Shown here: piece by piece, positions 21,062 through 29,005 of the stretch
How the letters are laid out: the number at the start of each line of letters is the position of its first letter
Position numbering within the stretch: the first letter of the stretch is position 1
Assembly (NCBI GenBank): GCA_002257045.1
Contig: NCHD01000008.1
Span: 1-64,000 of the forward strand
DNA: 64,000 nucleotides
Direction: 5' to 3'
DNA from: Hydrogenophilales bacterium 16-61-112
GTDB lineage: Bacteria > Pseudomonadota > Gammaproteobacteria > Burkholderiales > Thiobacillaceae
Made by a program: the position numbers and the translations under genes
The notes under the pieces: generated by a model
The model's database searches: none
Told to the model about the DNA's origin: nothing
What the model saw: the letters and a program-made list of their open reading frames with translations, nothing else

Positions 21062-22402
21062 TTAATTCCCCGCCAGCGTCATCCGGTCAATCAAAATCGA
21101 ACCCACCTGCTTGCTGCCGCGCCGTTCGACATCCTTGCCGATGGCCACAATGCCCTTGAACATCTCGGCCAGGTTGCCGGCGATGGTGATTTCCTCGACC
21201 GGGTATTGAATCTCGCCGTTTTCCACCCAGAATCCCGCAGCGCCGCGCGAGTAGTCGCCGGTGACCATGTTGGCGCCGTGGCCGAGCAGTTCGGTGACGA
21301 ACAGACCGGTGCCCATTTCGCGCAGCAGGCCGGCCAGGTCGAGGTCGCCGTGCGAGACGATCAGGTTGTGGCTGCCGCCTGCGTTGCCGGTGGTGGTCAT
21401 GCCGAGTTTCTTCGCCGAATAGGTGGAGAGGAAGTAGCCTTCGACCACGCCGTTTTTCACCACGTCGCGTTCCAGGCAGGCAACGCCTTCGCTGTCGAAT
21501 GGCGCGCTGCCGAGGCCGCCGTGCACGAAGGGCATTTCGCGGATGCTGATGTGCGGCGCGAAGACGGTTTTGCCGAGGCTGTCGAGCAGGAACGAGGACT
21601 GGCGATAGAGGCTGCCGCCCGACACGGCGGCGACGTAGTTGCCGATCAGGCCGGTGGCGAGCTGCGCTTCGAACAGCACCGGGCAGGTGCGGGTGTCGAG
21701 CTTGCGGCCGTTCAGGCGCCGCACGGTGCGTTCGCCGGCAGTGCGGCCCACCATTTCAGGCGCGTCGAGGTCGTTGCCGTTGCGCGCACTGGTATACCAG
21801 TAGTCGCGCTGCATACCGCCCTTGTCTTCGCCGATCACCGCGACCGAGATGCCGTGGCGCGAACCGGCGTAGCCGTCGCAGAAGCCGAGGCTGTTGGCAA
21901 AGATGAACTGCGAGGTGTGGGTTGAGACGCCTGCGCCTTCGGAGTTGGTGAGGCGCTTGTCGACCGCCAGCGCGGCGGCTTCGCAGGCCTGCGCGCGCGC
22001 GGCGGCTTCTTCCACTGTCAGCGCCCAGGGGTGATAGAGGTCGAGGTCGGGTACGTTTTGCGCCAGCTTGTCGGCGTCGGGCAGGCCGGCCGCTTCGTCT
22101 TCGGCGGTGTAGCGGGCGATGGTAAGCGCCTTGTCGACCGCGCTTTTGAGGGCGGCTTCGGACAAATCCGAGGTAGAGGCATGGCCGCGCCGCTGGCCGA
22201 CGTAGACCGTCACCCCCGCGCCCTTGTCCTTGTTGTATTCGATGGTTTCGATTTCGCCCTGGCGTACCGAGACGTTCTGGCCGATGCCTTCGGAGATTTC
22301 GGTGTCGGCGGCGGTCGCGCCACTTTTCATCGCGTGCTCGATGAGGGTCTGTGACAGGCTGATGAGCTGGTCGCGGGTATAGCTGAATTGGGAGCGGGAC
22401 AT
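21062..22402 (-). CDS. pmbA: TldE/PmbA metalloprotease subunit
   Basis: TldE (PmbA) is the non-catalytic partner of TldD. The 446-residue protein has the family core: KDKGAGVTVYVGQRRGHAST, LYHPWALTVEEA, CPVLFEAQLATGLIGNYVAA, and the C-terminal NLIVSHGDLDLAGLLREMG and GAAGFWVENGEIQYPVEEIT. Like other TldE proteins it lacks the HExxxH zinc motif seen in TldD. It is divergent from darP with a 68-base gap, the same arrangement as yjgA-pmbA in E. coli. tldD lies about 17 kb away in this window. Confidence 0.97.
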   Translation of the reverse strand: MSRSQFSYTRDQLISLSQTLIEHAMKSGATAADTEISEGIGQNVSVRQGEIETIEYNKDKGAGVTVYVGQRRGHASTSDLSEAALKSAVDKALTIARYTAEDEAAGLPDADKLAQNVPDLDLYHPWALTVEEAAARAQACEAAALAVDKRLTNSEGAGVSTHTSQFIFANSLGFCDGYAGSRHGISVAVIGEDKGGMQRDYWYTSARNGNDLDAPEMVGRTAGERTVRRLNGRKLDTRTCPVLFEAQLATGLIGNYVAAVSGGSLYRQSSFLLDSLGKTVFAPHISIREMPFVHGGLGSAPFDSEGVACLERDVVKNGVVEGYFLSTYSAKKLGMTTTGNAGGSHNLIVSHGDLDLAGLLREMGTGLFVTELLGHGANMVTGDYSRGAAGFWVENGEIQYPVEEITIAGNLAEMFKGIVAIGKDVERRGSKQVGSILIDRMTLAGN

Positions 22403-22470
22403 GGCGTATAGGCGAAAAGGGTCGGGATGCGGCGCGTTTTGTTGGGCGATTTGTCGGGCTGGAAACTACA

Positions 22471-23034
22471 ATGACGATCATAACAGCAACCGAAAGCCCC
22501 ACCGTGCGCCTGATCGATCCCGATGCCGAGCTGGAATTCGACCCCGACGAGGTCTACAGCGGCCCCAGTAAAAGCCAGCAAAAACGCGACGTCGAAGCTC
22601 TGCAGGAACTGGGCGAAACGCTCGTCAAGCTTCCTGCTGCCCAGTTCAAGCGCATCGACCTGCCAGAAAATCTGCGCATTGCCGTGGCTGACTGCCGCAA
22701 GATCACCCAGAACGGCGCATTGCGGCGGCAGAAGCAATATATCGGCAAGCTGATGCGCGGCGTCGACCCAGCGCCGATCCAAGCGCAGCTCGATGTATTC
22801 AACGGTGTGTCGGTGGCCGAAAACGCCAAACTGCACCAGTCCGAACGGTGGCGCGACAAACTGATCGCCGACAATGATGCCCTGACCCAGTTTCTGTCGG
22901 CTCACCCTGATGCCGATGCCACGCATTTGCGGCAATTGATCCGCAATGCGCGTGACGAGGCGGCGCACAACAAACCGCCGAAAGCTTTTCGCGAGATATT
23001 CCGGGTGGTCCGTGAGTTGCTGGACAAAGCCTGA
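22471..23034 (+). CDS. darP: Ribosome-associated protein DarP (YjgA/DUF615)
   Basis: DarP (YjgA) is a dual-action factor in 50S ribosomal subunit maturation. The 187-residue protein carries the DUF615 signature: PSKSQQKRDVEALQELGETL, DCRKITQNGALRRQKQYIGK, LMRGVDP, and RQLIRNARDEAAHNKPPKAF. The length is typical. It is divergent from pmbA, a conserved neighbourhood. The start used gives MTIITATESPTVRLIDPDAE, an acidic N-terminal lead-in. Confidence 0.95.
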   Translation: MTIITATESPTVRLIDPDAELEFDPDEVYSGPSKSQQKRDVEALQELGETLVKLPAAQFKRIDLPENLRIAVADCRKITQNGALRRQKQYIGKLMRGVDPAPIQAQLDVFNGVSVAENAKLHQSERWRDKLIADNDALTQFLSAHPDADATHLRQLIRNARDEAAHNKPPKAFREIFRVVRELLDKA

Positions 23035-23046
23035 TTTGAGGCGCCA

Positions 23047-23060
23047 ATGCCCCGGGGCAT
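23047..23060. repeat. Perfect 14-bp palindrome after darP
   Basis: ATGCCCCGGGGCAT is a perfect 14-base palindrome starting 13 bases after the darP stop. A shorter related piece (AGGGCAT) follows at 23070. With no loop or T-run it is not a standard terminator; it could be a protein-binding site. Confidence 0.5.
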
Positions 23061-23151
23061 GAATACCCAAAGGGCATGAAGTGCGCGAAGCAGCGCGAAA
23101 TGTAGCGATATCCAGATGTCTGCGTCGATATGAAAATCCGGAGAAATCACT

Positions 23152-23268
23152 ATGTGGGGCCGCATCGCAAAATTTGCCTTGAGCCTGCCGGTTTGTGCTT
23201 GCGGCCGCACTGTTGACTCGGAAAGATCCGGTTGCCGTATAGCGCGAACATATCGCGAGTCGCTTTAA
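23152..23268 (+). CDS. Possible small membrane protein, doubtful
   Basis: A 38-codon frame follows GGAG at a suitable distance and starts MWGRIAKFALSLPV, like the first half of a membrane helix. It then turns Cys/Arg-rich. The next frame over this region reads FVLAAALLTRKDPVAV, a more natural helix end, and the original frame resumes with ARTYRESL. A small single-helix protein with two nearby frame changes is one explanation; chance is another. The rest of the 303-base gap between darP and the next gene shows no other coding sign. Confidence 0.2.
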   Translation: MWGRIAKFALSLPVCACGRTVDSERSGCRIARTYRESL

Positions 23269-23337
23269 ATCCGGTTCCCATTCAAGCCCCCGCCCGCCCG
23301 GTCGTTATGGGTGGGTTCCTTCCCCGCGTCCACTCTC

Positions 23338-24138
23338 ATGACTTTTCGCCGATTCCGTATTCTCATCCTGCTGGGTGTGCTGGCTGCTGCAATCGGCATG
23401 ACCTGGCTGGAGCAAACCCTGGTGCGCGGCTGGCGTGCGCCGCTGGATGTGGCGATCATCCCGATCAACGGCGATGGCTCGGAGCAGGCGGCCGAGACGA
23501 TCCGTGCGCTGCAGCCCGGCAACTTCAATGACATCAATGCTTTTTTGCAGCGCGAAACGGCGCGCTTTGGGGTGAAACAGCAGCAGGCCATGCTGATCAC
23601 CCTGCTGCCGGAACTCGGCAGGAAACCGCCTGCGCCGCCGCCTGATCGCAGCGTGCTGAAAACCATCGGGTGGAGCTTGCAGCTGCGCTGGTGGGTGTAT
23701 CAGCAGTCGGGGCAACTGCTGCCGCAGCTCGGCAAGATCAAGCTGTTCGTGCTGTATCACGCGCCGCAGGACGGTGTCGCGCTGGAGCATTCACTGGGGT
23801 TGCAAAAAGGCCTGATCGGTGTGGTGCATGCGTTTGCCGGCCCGAAACAGGCGCGGCAGAACAATATCGTCATCACGCACGAGATGCTGCATGCGCTGGG
23901 GGCCAGTGACAAATACGGTGCCGGCGGCCGGCCGGTGTATCCGCAAGGCTACGCCGACCCGGACTGGCCCGAGCAGATGCCGCGCCAGACCGCCGAGATC
24001 ATGGCCGGGCGCTACGTGAATGCCGCCGGGCGGGTGGTCATGCCGCCAAGCCTGGAACAGTGCGTGATCGGCGCGCAGACCGCGCACGAGATCAATGTGG
24101 ACGCAGGCTTCCGGCAGCAATACGCCTCAAGCAACTGA
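23338..24138 (+). CDS. Membrane-anchored protein with HExxH metallopeptidase motif
   Basis: The family was not named with confidence. The 266-residue protein has one N-terminal membrane helix (FRILILLGVLAAAIGMTWL) with Arg before it, then a periplasmic domain. Near residue 181 it has THEMLHALGASDKY, an HExxH zinc-peptidase-like motif followed by a possible third ligand (Asp or Tyr region). A late QTAEIMAGRY is also family-like in metallopeptidases. The middle region (LQLRWWVYQQSG) is aromatic-rich. Its 3' end overlaps the convergent EI24 gene by 12 bases. Proteolytic activity is inferred only from the motif. Confidence 0.65.
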   Translation: MTFRRFRILILLGVLAAAIGMTWLEQTLVRGWRAPLDVAIIPINGDGSEQAAETIRALQPGNFNDINAFLQRETARFGVKQQQAMLITLLPELGRKPPAPPPDRSVLKTIGWSLQLRWWVYQQSGQLLPQLGKIKLFVLYHAPQDGVALEHSLGLQKGLIGVVHAFAGPKQARQNNIVITHEMLHALGASDKYGAGGRPVYPQGYADPDWPEQMPRQTAEIMAGRYVNAAGRVVMPPSLEQCVIGAQTAHEINVDAGFRQQYASSN

Positions 24139-24792
24139 CGCGTCGCGCTGCTGCCTGAGTCGCGCCAGGCCGTAGTGGATGAACGCCAGCGCCGCGAACA
24201 CCGGTCCCAGCAGATTGAGCAGCGGCACGAACTGCAGCAGTCCGGTCAGCAAGCCCAGCCCCCACCAGCCGCCGCGCTCGCTTTTGAACAGCGCCGCCAT
24301 TTCATCTGCGCTGGCGTGTTCGGCGAGGGCGTCGTAGCGGAACAGGCGCTGGTTCAGATAGGCCGCTGCAATGAAGGGCACCAGCACGCCGACGCCCATC
24401 AGCCACAGCGGCAGGGTCACCCCCCACAGGGCAATGAACAGCAGCAGGGCGACGAGCGCATTCCACAGGTTGCCGACCAGGCTGCCGCCGCTGGCGCGCG
24501 CAAGTTCCGGATAATCGCGCTCGGCCACCACGCGGATCAGCACCGGCATGGCAAACAGCGCGGTGATGATGAGCGCGGTGAGATAGACCAGTGGCACGAA
24601 TAGCAGCAGTTGCAACACAACCTGAATGCCGTTGGCCAGCCACAGCGGCTCCAGCCCGGCGAGCCAGGTTCGCACCCCAAGGCTATCGAGCCCCTGGGCG
24701 ATCCAGTTGGAGAAGGTTTCCCAGAATGTCAGCGCCAGCACCAGCCACAGTCCCGCCGCGACCAGCATCGGCCAAATCACCACCCACAGCAC
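24127..24792 (-). CDS. EI24/CysZ-like membrane protein, N terminus uncertain
   Basis: This is a multi-helix membrane protein of the EI24 domain family, which includes the sulfate permease CysZ. The 221 residues visible from a GTG at 24792 give five or six helices (VVIWPMLVAAGLWLVLALTF, VVLQLLLFVPLVYLTALIIT, LLFIALWGVTLPLWLMGVGV). They end in the family-like GLLTGLLQFVPLLNLLGPVF. Family members usually start further upstream, and the same frame does continue upstream as ALRDLFNLRVLW. That text lies inside the 3' end of mogA with no ATG available. The native start therefore seems lost in the join with mogA. Confidence 0.7.
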   Translation of the reverse strand: MLWVVIWPMLVAAGLWLVLALTFWETFSNWIAQGLDSLGVRTWLAGLEPLWLANGIQVVLQLLLFVPLVYLTALIITALFAMPVLIRVVAERDYPELARASGGSLVGNLWNALVALLLFIALWGVTLPLWLMGVGVLVPFIAAAYLNQRLFRYDALAEHASADEMAALFKSERGGWWGLGLLTGLLQFVPLLNLLGPVFAALAFIHYGLARLRQQRDASVA

Positions 24793-25307
24793 GCGCAGGT
24801 TGAAGAGGTCGCGCAGGGCACGCGCCCGCCGATGAGGTCGATGCAGTAGGGCACGGCGGCAAAGATGCCGTCGAGGGTTTCCTTGATCGCCTTGGGTTGT
24901 CCCGGCAGGTTGAGGATCAGGCTGGCGCCGCGGGTGACGCCAATCTGGCGTGAGAGGATTGCGGTGGGTACATATTGCAGCGAGACTGCGCGCATCGCCT
25001 CGCCAAAACCGGGCAGCACCTTGTGCGCGACGGCCAGCGTGGCTTCGGGCGTGACATCGCGCGCCGCCGGGCCGGTGCCGCCGGTGGTGAGGATCAGCGC
25101 GCAGTGCTCAACGTCGGCCAACTCGACCAGCGTGGACTCGATCAGCGGCTGTTCGTCGGGAATCAGCCGGCTGACAAGTTGCACCGGGTTGGCCAGCACC
25201 TCGGTAAACCAGGCTTCGAGCGCGGGCAGGCCACGGTCTTCGTACACGCCGCTGCTGGCGCGGTCGCTGATGGAAACAAGGCCGATGCGGAGGGAGTCGT
25301 GGGGCAT
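24777..25307 (-). CDS. mogA: Molybdopterin adenylyltransferase MogA, altered C terminus
   Basis: MogA adenylylates molybdopterin before molybdenum insertion. The 176-residue protein shows the family motifs LRIGLVSISDRASSGVYEDRG-like start (split here), LILTTGGTGPAARDVTPEAT and SRQIGVTRGASLILNLPGQP, then AVPYCIDLIGG. Normal MogA proteins continue with a segment ending in an AFRPK-like sequence. This one instead continues RVPCATSSTCACCGW, which is the shifted reading of the EI24 gene's N-terminal codons. The conserved core is complete, so activity may survive, but the C terminus is not native. Confidence 0.9.
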   Translation of the reverse strand: MPHDSLRIGLVSISDRASSGVYEDRGLPALEAWFTEVLANPVQLVSRLIPDEQPLIESTLVELADVEHCALILTTGGTGPAARDVTPEATLAVAHKVLPGFGEAMRAVSLQYVPTAILSRQIGVTRGASLILNLPGQPKAIKETLDGIFAAVPYCIDLIGGRVPCATSSTCACCGW

Positions 25308-25379
25308 ATAGTCTGAAAGTAGGCTTGCGTGAAGCGTCGAATTTATCAGAATGACCCCGAATACCCGAGGCGACCGAAC

Positions 25380-25868
25380 ATGAAACCGTATCTGCTTGCG
25401 ACTGCATTGTTATTTGGCGCTGTGACGGCATGGGCCGATCCGCCTGCGGGCTATCCCTTCGTCGATTACAACGCTGGCCTCAAGGCGGCGCGCGCAAGCG
25501 GCAAGCCGATCTTTCTGTACTTTGGCCGCTATGGCTGTGCGTGGTGCGACCACACCAACAAGCAGACCTTTTCCGACGCGGCGCTGAAAAAGCTCTACAG
25601 CAGTCATTACGAGCTGGTGTATGTCGATTCCGAATCAGGGCGGCGCGTCACCCTGCCGAGCGGCGAGCGCATCACCGAGGCCGAGCTGGGCGTGCGCCTG
25701 AACGCTTTCGCCACGCCGCTGTTTGTCTACCTCACGCCGGCGGGTGAAAAAATCGTGCAGATTCCGGGCTTCAAGACCGTGCAGGATTTTCGCGACTTCG
25801 ACCGTTATGTGCGCGGCGGGCACTACAAGCAGCAGACGCTGCTGGAGTTTCTGGGCGGCAAATCGTGA
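25380..25868 (+). CDS. Exported thioredoxin-fold protein
   Basis: This is a periplasmic thioredoxin-like protein of 162 residues (thioredoxin_7/SoxW-like). A signal peptide (MKPYLLATALLFGAVTAWA) is followed by a thioredoxin fold with the redox motif GCAWCDHTNKQTF and the cis-proline region FATPLFVYLTPAGEKI. It probably reduces disulfides in exported proteins; SoxW-type proteins do so in sulfur oxidisers, but no sox genes are in the window. Its stop overlaps the start of the beta-propeller gene (GTGA), so the two are coupled and may be functional partners. Confidence 0.8.
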   Translation: MKPYLLATALLFGAVTAWADPPAGYPFVDYNAGLKAARASGKPIFLYFGRYGCAWCDHTNKQTFSDAALKKLYSSHYELVYVDSESGRRVTLPSGERITEAELGVRLNAFATPLFVYLTPAGEKIVQIPGFKTVQDFRDFDRYVRGGHYKQQTLLEFLGGKS

Positions 25869-27043
25869 AGGCGCTGGCGCTGCTGCTGATGGTGCTGGCA
25901 TGGCCGGCGCAGGCTGCGTGGGAGTGGAGTGCGCCGCTGACCGTCAATTTGGTGCAGGGCGCGGCGATTTTCCCGCACCTGGAATCGGCCAATCGCCGCG
26001 GCGTGGCGGTGTCGGGCGATACCGTCGGCGTGGTGTGGGAAGACAACCGGAGCGGCAGCCCGCAGTGCTATCTGGCGACGAAGGTCGCGGCTGCAGCGAG
26101 TTTTCAGCCGGAAATCCGGCTCGGCGAGTCCGACTGCTACGAACCGGTGCTGGTTGCACTGGGCGAAGGCCGCTTCGTGGCCGCCTGGGAAAGCGCCGGC
26201 AAGGTGCACGCGCGGGTGCTGCCCGGTGGTGCGCCGATTACGTTGAGCGATGGCGATGCAGCGCAGATCACGCTGGCCGCTCAGGGCAACACGGTTTACG
26301 CGGCCTGGGCCGCGCAGGCGGGGCGCTTCCACCGCATCGTCGTCGCCCGGCTGGCACTGCAAGCGGATGGGCTTGACGTGAAAACCGTGCAGCCGGTCGA
26401 AGCGGCGATGCCGACGGACGAGCAGGGCTGGCCTGCGCTGGCGGTGGCCGGCGACGGCAGCGTGACAGTGGCGTGGGAAGACCGGCGCTATCGCCATAGC
26501 GTGCCGATGGTGAGCCACAGCCGCGATGGCCGCAGCTTTGCCTCCCCTGCGCGCTTGACCGACCACAAGAGTGGCCGCGTCGATGGACTGGGCGCCGGCA
26601 CCGGCGCCATGCGCCCGACGCTTTCCGCCTGGGGCCCGCGAGGAATCGCTGCGGTGTGGCTCGACAAGCGCGACTTTCTCTCCGGCTATGACGTCTATGC
26701 CGCATTCGATGCAGGCAACCGCCGCTTCGGCAAGAATGTCCGCGTGCAGGACAGCTTTGGCGACAACATGGCCCAGTGGCATGCGCAAATCGTCGGCGCT
26801 GCCGACGGCAGCCTGGTGGCGCTGTGGGACGACGCGCGCGACGGCACGCCGGATGTGTGGTTGTCAGAGTGGACGGGCGATGCCTTCGGCGACGACGTGG
26901 CGGTGCCCGCAGCGGCCGGGCCGGGCCAGCAATCCGATCCGCTGGCGGTGTTCGATGCGGCGGGATCGCTGCATGCAGTGTGGCTGGATCGTGACGAGGC
27001 GACCGTCACCCGCATCCGCTATGCGCACGCCCGGCGCAAGTGA
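25865..27043 (+). CDS. Secreted beta-propeller (sialidase/BNR-like) protein
   Basis: This 392-residue exported protein has no firm family name. The signal peptide is MKALALLLMVLAWPAQAA. The rest is made of repeating blades with the pattern D-x-V-x-V-x-W-x-D-x-R-x-G (for example VGVVWEDNRSG, VTVAWEDRRYR, GSLVALWDDARDGTPDV, SLHAVWLDRDEAT), typical of a sialidase/BNR-like propeller. The sialidase Asp boxes are not convincing, so it may be a binding or scaffolding domain rather than an enzyme. The start is GTG, overlapping the thioredoxin stop by four bases. Confidence 0.7.
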   Translation: MKALALLLMVLAWPAQAAWEWSAPLTVNLVQGAAIFPHLESANRRGVAVSGDTVGVVWEDNRSGSPQCYLATKVAAAASFQPEIRLGESDCYEPVLVALGEGRFVAAWESAGKVHARVLPGGAPITLSDGDAAQITLAAQGNTVYAAWAAQAGRFHRIVVARLALQADGLDVKTVQPVEAAMPTDEQGWPALAVAGDGSVTVAWEDRRYRHSVPMVSHSRDGRSFASPARLTDHKSGRVDGLGAGTGAMRPTLSAWGPRGIAAVWLDKRDFLSGYDVYAAFDAGNRRFGKNVRVQDSFGDNMAQWHAQIVGAADGSLVALWDDARDGTPDVWLSEWTGDAFGDDVAVPAAAGPGQQSDPLAVFDAAGSLHAVWLDRDEATVTRIRYAHARRK

Positions 27044-27067
27044 CAGGCGGCTAGCGGGGGTGCCCGA

Positions 27068-28030
27068 TCAGATCCATCCGCGTTTGCGCAGCCGCCGGAT
27101 CAGGTAGGCCATGGCGACGCCGGTTATCAGCAACACCAGCGGATAGGCGCCGCGCCATTTCAGTTCCGGCATGAATTCGAAATTCATTCCGTACAGGCTG
27201 AAAATCACCGTCGGAATCGCCAGCACCGCGCCCCAGCCAGCCAGTTTCTGCACCGATTCGTTTTGCTTGACCGATAGCGAGGCGAGATGAAACTGCATCG
27301 CGTCCGATGTCGAGGTACGCAAGCGGTCGATCGCGGCTGAAACCCGCACCGCATGGTCATCGATGTCGCGGTAATACGCCTTGAGCGATTTGGAGGCGAA
27401 TTCCGGATGCAGGCGCAGCAGGTTCTTGGTGATTTCCTGCATCGGCTCGGCGGCGTCGCGCAACGCCGTCAGATCGCGCTTGATCGCGTAGAGCTGGTCC
27501 AGCATGTCGCGTCCCGGCTTGGTCCGGCTCATCAACTGGCTTTCCAGCGACTGAAAGCGTTCCTGCATGCCTTCGATCACCGGGCGATACTGGTCGACGA
27601 TCAGGTCGAGCACCAGATACAGCGCATAGGAGGTGCCAGGCCTGATGCCGTTGGGGCAGCGCTGCAGCCGCTCGCTGACGCGCTGATAGCCGCTGCCGTT
27701 GTCGTGGCGGATGGCGACCAGCCAGTTGCTGCCGACGAACAGATGGGTCTCGCCAAACTCCATGCGGGATTCCCACAGCTGCGCGGTACGCGTGGCGATG
27801 AACAGATGACCTTCGTATTCTTCCAACTTGGCGCGCTGGTGGGTGGAGATGGCGTCTTCCAGTGCCAGCGCATGCAGCCCGAGTTCCTCGCCGAGATGGG
27901 TAATCAGTTGGGTATCAGGCGATTTTAGCTCGACCCAGATGAAGCGGTCTTCCTTGCCGACATGGTCGCTGATGGCCTCAAACTCGATACGGTGGATCTG
28001 GTTGTCCTGAAACAGCTGACAGCTAATCAT
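27068..28030 (-). CDS. corA: CorA family magnesium/cobalt transporter
   Basis: CorA is a pentameric inner-membrane channel for Mg2+ and Co2+ uptake. The 320-residue protein has the cytoplasmic N-terminal domain with a long helix (about residues 140-250). Two C-terminal helices follow, with the signature YGMNFEFMPEL between them and a basic tail (RRLRKRGWI). It is convergent with the propeller gene (24-base gap) and divergent from the PhnD-like gene. Confidence 0.95.
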   Translation of the reverse strand: MISCQLFQDNQIHRIEFEAISDHVGKEDRFIWVELKSPDTQLITHLGEELGLHALALEDAISTHQRAKLEEYEGHLFIATRTAQLWESRMEFGETHLFVGSNWLVAIRHDNGSGYQRVSERLQRCPNGIRPGTSYALYLVLDLIVDQYRPVIEGMQERFQSLESQLMSRTKPGRDMLDQLYAIKRDLTALRDAAEPMQEITKNLLRLHPEFASKSLKAYYRDIDDHAVRVSAAIDRLRTSTSDAMQFHLASLSVKQNESVQKLAGWGAVLAIPTVIFSLYGMNFEFMPELKWRGAYPLVLLITGVAMAYLIRRLRKRGWI

Positions 28031-28165
28031 GGTGCTTTGCGGAGGCAGTTGGACGCAGAGGAGCGCATGCGGGGGAGTTTACGTGGGTTTAGAAAATGCC
28101 TGAAGCTCAAGTACACTCGCCCGGAAAACAAGACCAAAAACCCCCCCACCGTTTGCGGAGACAAC

Positions 28166-29005
28166 ATGAAATCACTTTGGCTGTGCCTTGCCTGGATGCT
28201 CGGCATGACGGCTCAGGCCGCTGCGTTACCCGTTCCCTATGCGTTTGGCGTGTTGAACCACCGCAACCTGCAAGCCACGGCGGCTTACTGGAATCCCATC
28301 CTCCAATATGTGACGGCGCGCTCCGGGGTGCCACTGGAGTTGCACATCGGCCGTACCGCCAATGAAACCACCGACCGCGTGGCGGCTGGCAGGCTGGATT
28401 TTGCCTACACCAACCATCTGTTTACCCCCAAGCGCGACCAGCTGGGCTGGCGCGTGCTGGCGCGCCAGAACTCGAGCGGCATTCGCGGCCAGGTGGTGGT
28501 GCTGAGCCACTCGCCGGTCAAAACCCTGCAGGATCTGGCGGGAAAGCCGGTGGCCTTTGCCAACCCCTATGGCTTTACCGGTTATTACGTGCCGATGGAT
28601 GCCCTGTTGCGCGCCGGTGTTCGGGTAGTGCCGGTGTTCGCCGGCAACCAGGAAGCCGCCATGGGCCAGCTGGTGGCAGAAGAAGTGGCTGCCGCCGGCG
28701 TGAACCATCAGGTGATGACCGATTTTGCCAAAAAGCGGGGTCTGAAATACCGCGTTCTCAGCGAATCCGAGCCCTATTACGATCTGGCCGTCATGGCCTC
28801 TCCGCGTGTCAGCGAAGCTGACGGAGACAAGGTGCGCAAGGCTTTTGTCGGCATGGAGCACGATCCCGAAGGCCTGCGCGTGTTGCAGACTGCGGCGCAA
28901 TCGCTGGGCTTGTCCAAGGCACGCGGTTTTGCGCCTGCGGATGACCGCGACTATGCGAATTACCGCAACTTTCTCAAGCACACCCTGGTGCCGCTGAATG
29001 AGTGA
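28166..29005 (+). CDS. PhnD-like periplasmic substrate-binding protein
   Basis: This is an exported binding protein of the phosphate/phosphonate (PhnD, NMT1-like) type, 279 residues. The signal peptide is MKSLWLCLAWMLGMTAQAAA. Family text includes YWNPILQYVTARSGVPLELH, GRLDFAYTNHLF, PVKTLQDLAGKPVAFANPYG and a C-terminal YRNFLKH. There are no ABC transporter genes nearby. Instead its 3' end overlaps the start of a GGDEF/EAL membrane protein by eight bases, which suggests that the protein senses a ligand for the signalling partner rather than for transport. TTTGCGGAG precedes the ATG. Confidence 0.85.
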   Translation: MKSLWLCLAWMLGMTAQAAALPVPYAFGVLNHRNLQATAAYWNPILQYVTARSGVPLELHIGRTANETTDRVAAGRLDFAYTNHLFTPKRDQLGWRVLARQNSSGIRGQVVVLSHSPVKTLQDLAGKPVAFANPYGFTGYYVPMDALLRAGVRVVPVFAGNQEAAMGQLVAEEVAAAGVNHQVMTDFAKKRGLKYRVLSESEPYYDLAVMASPRVSEADGDKVRKAFVGMEHDPEGLRVLQTAAQSLGLSKARGFAPADDRDYANYRNFLKHTLVPLNE

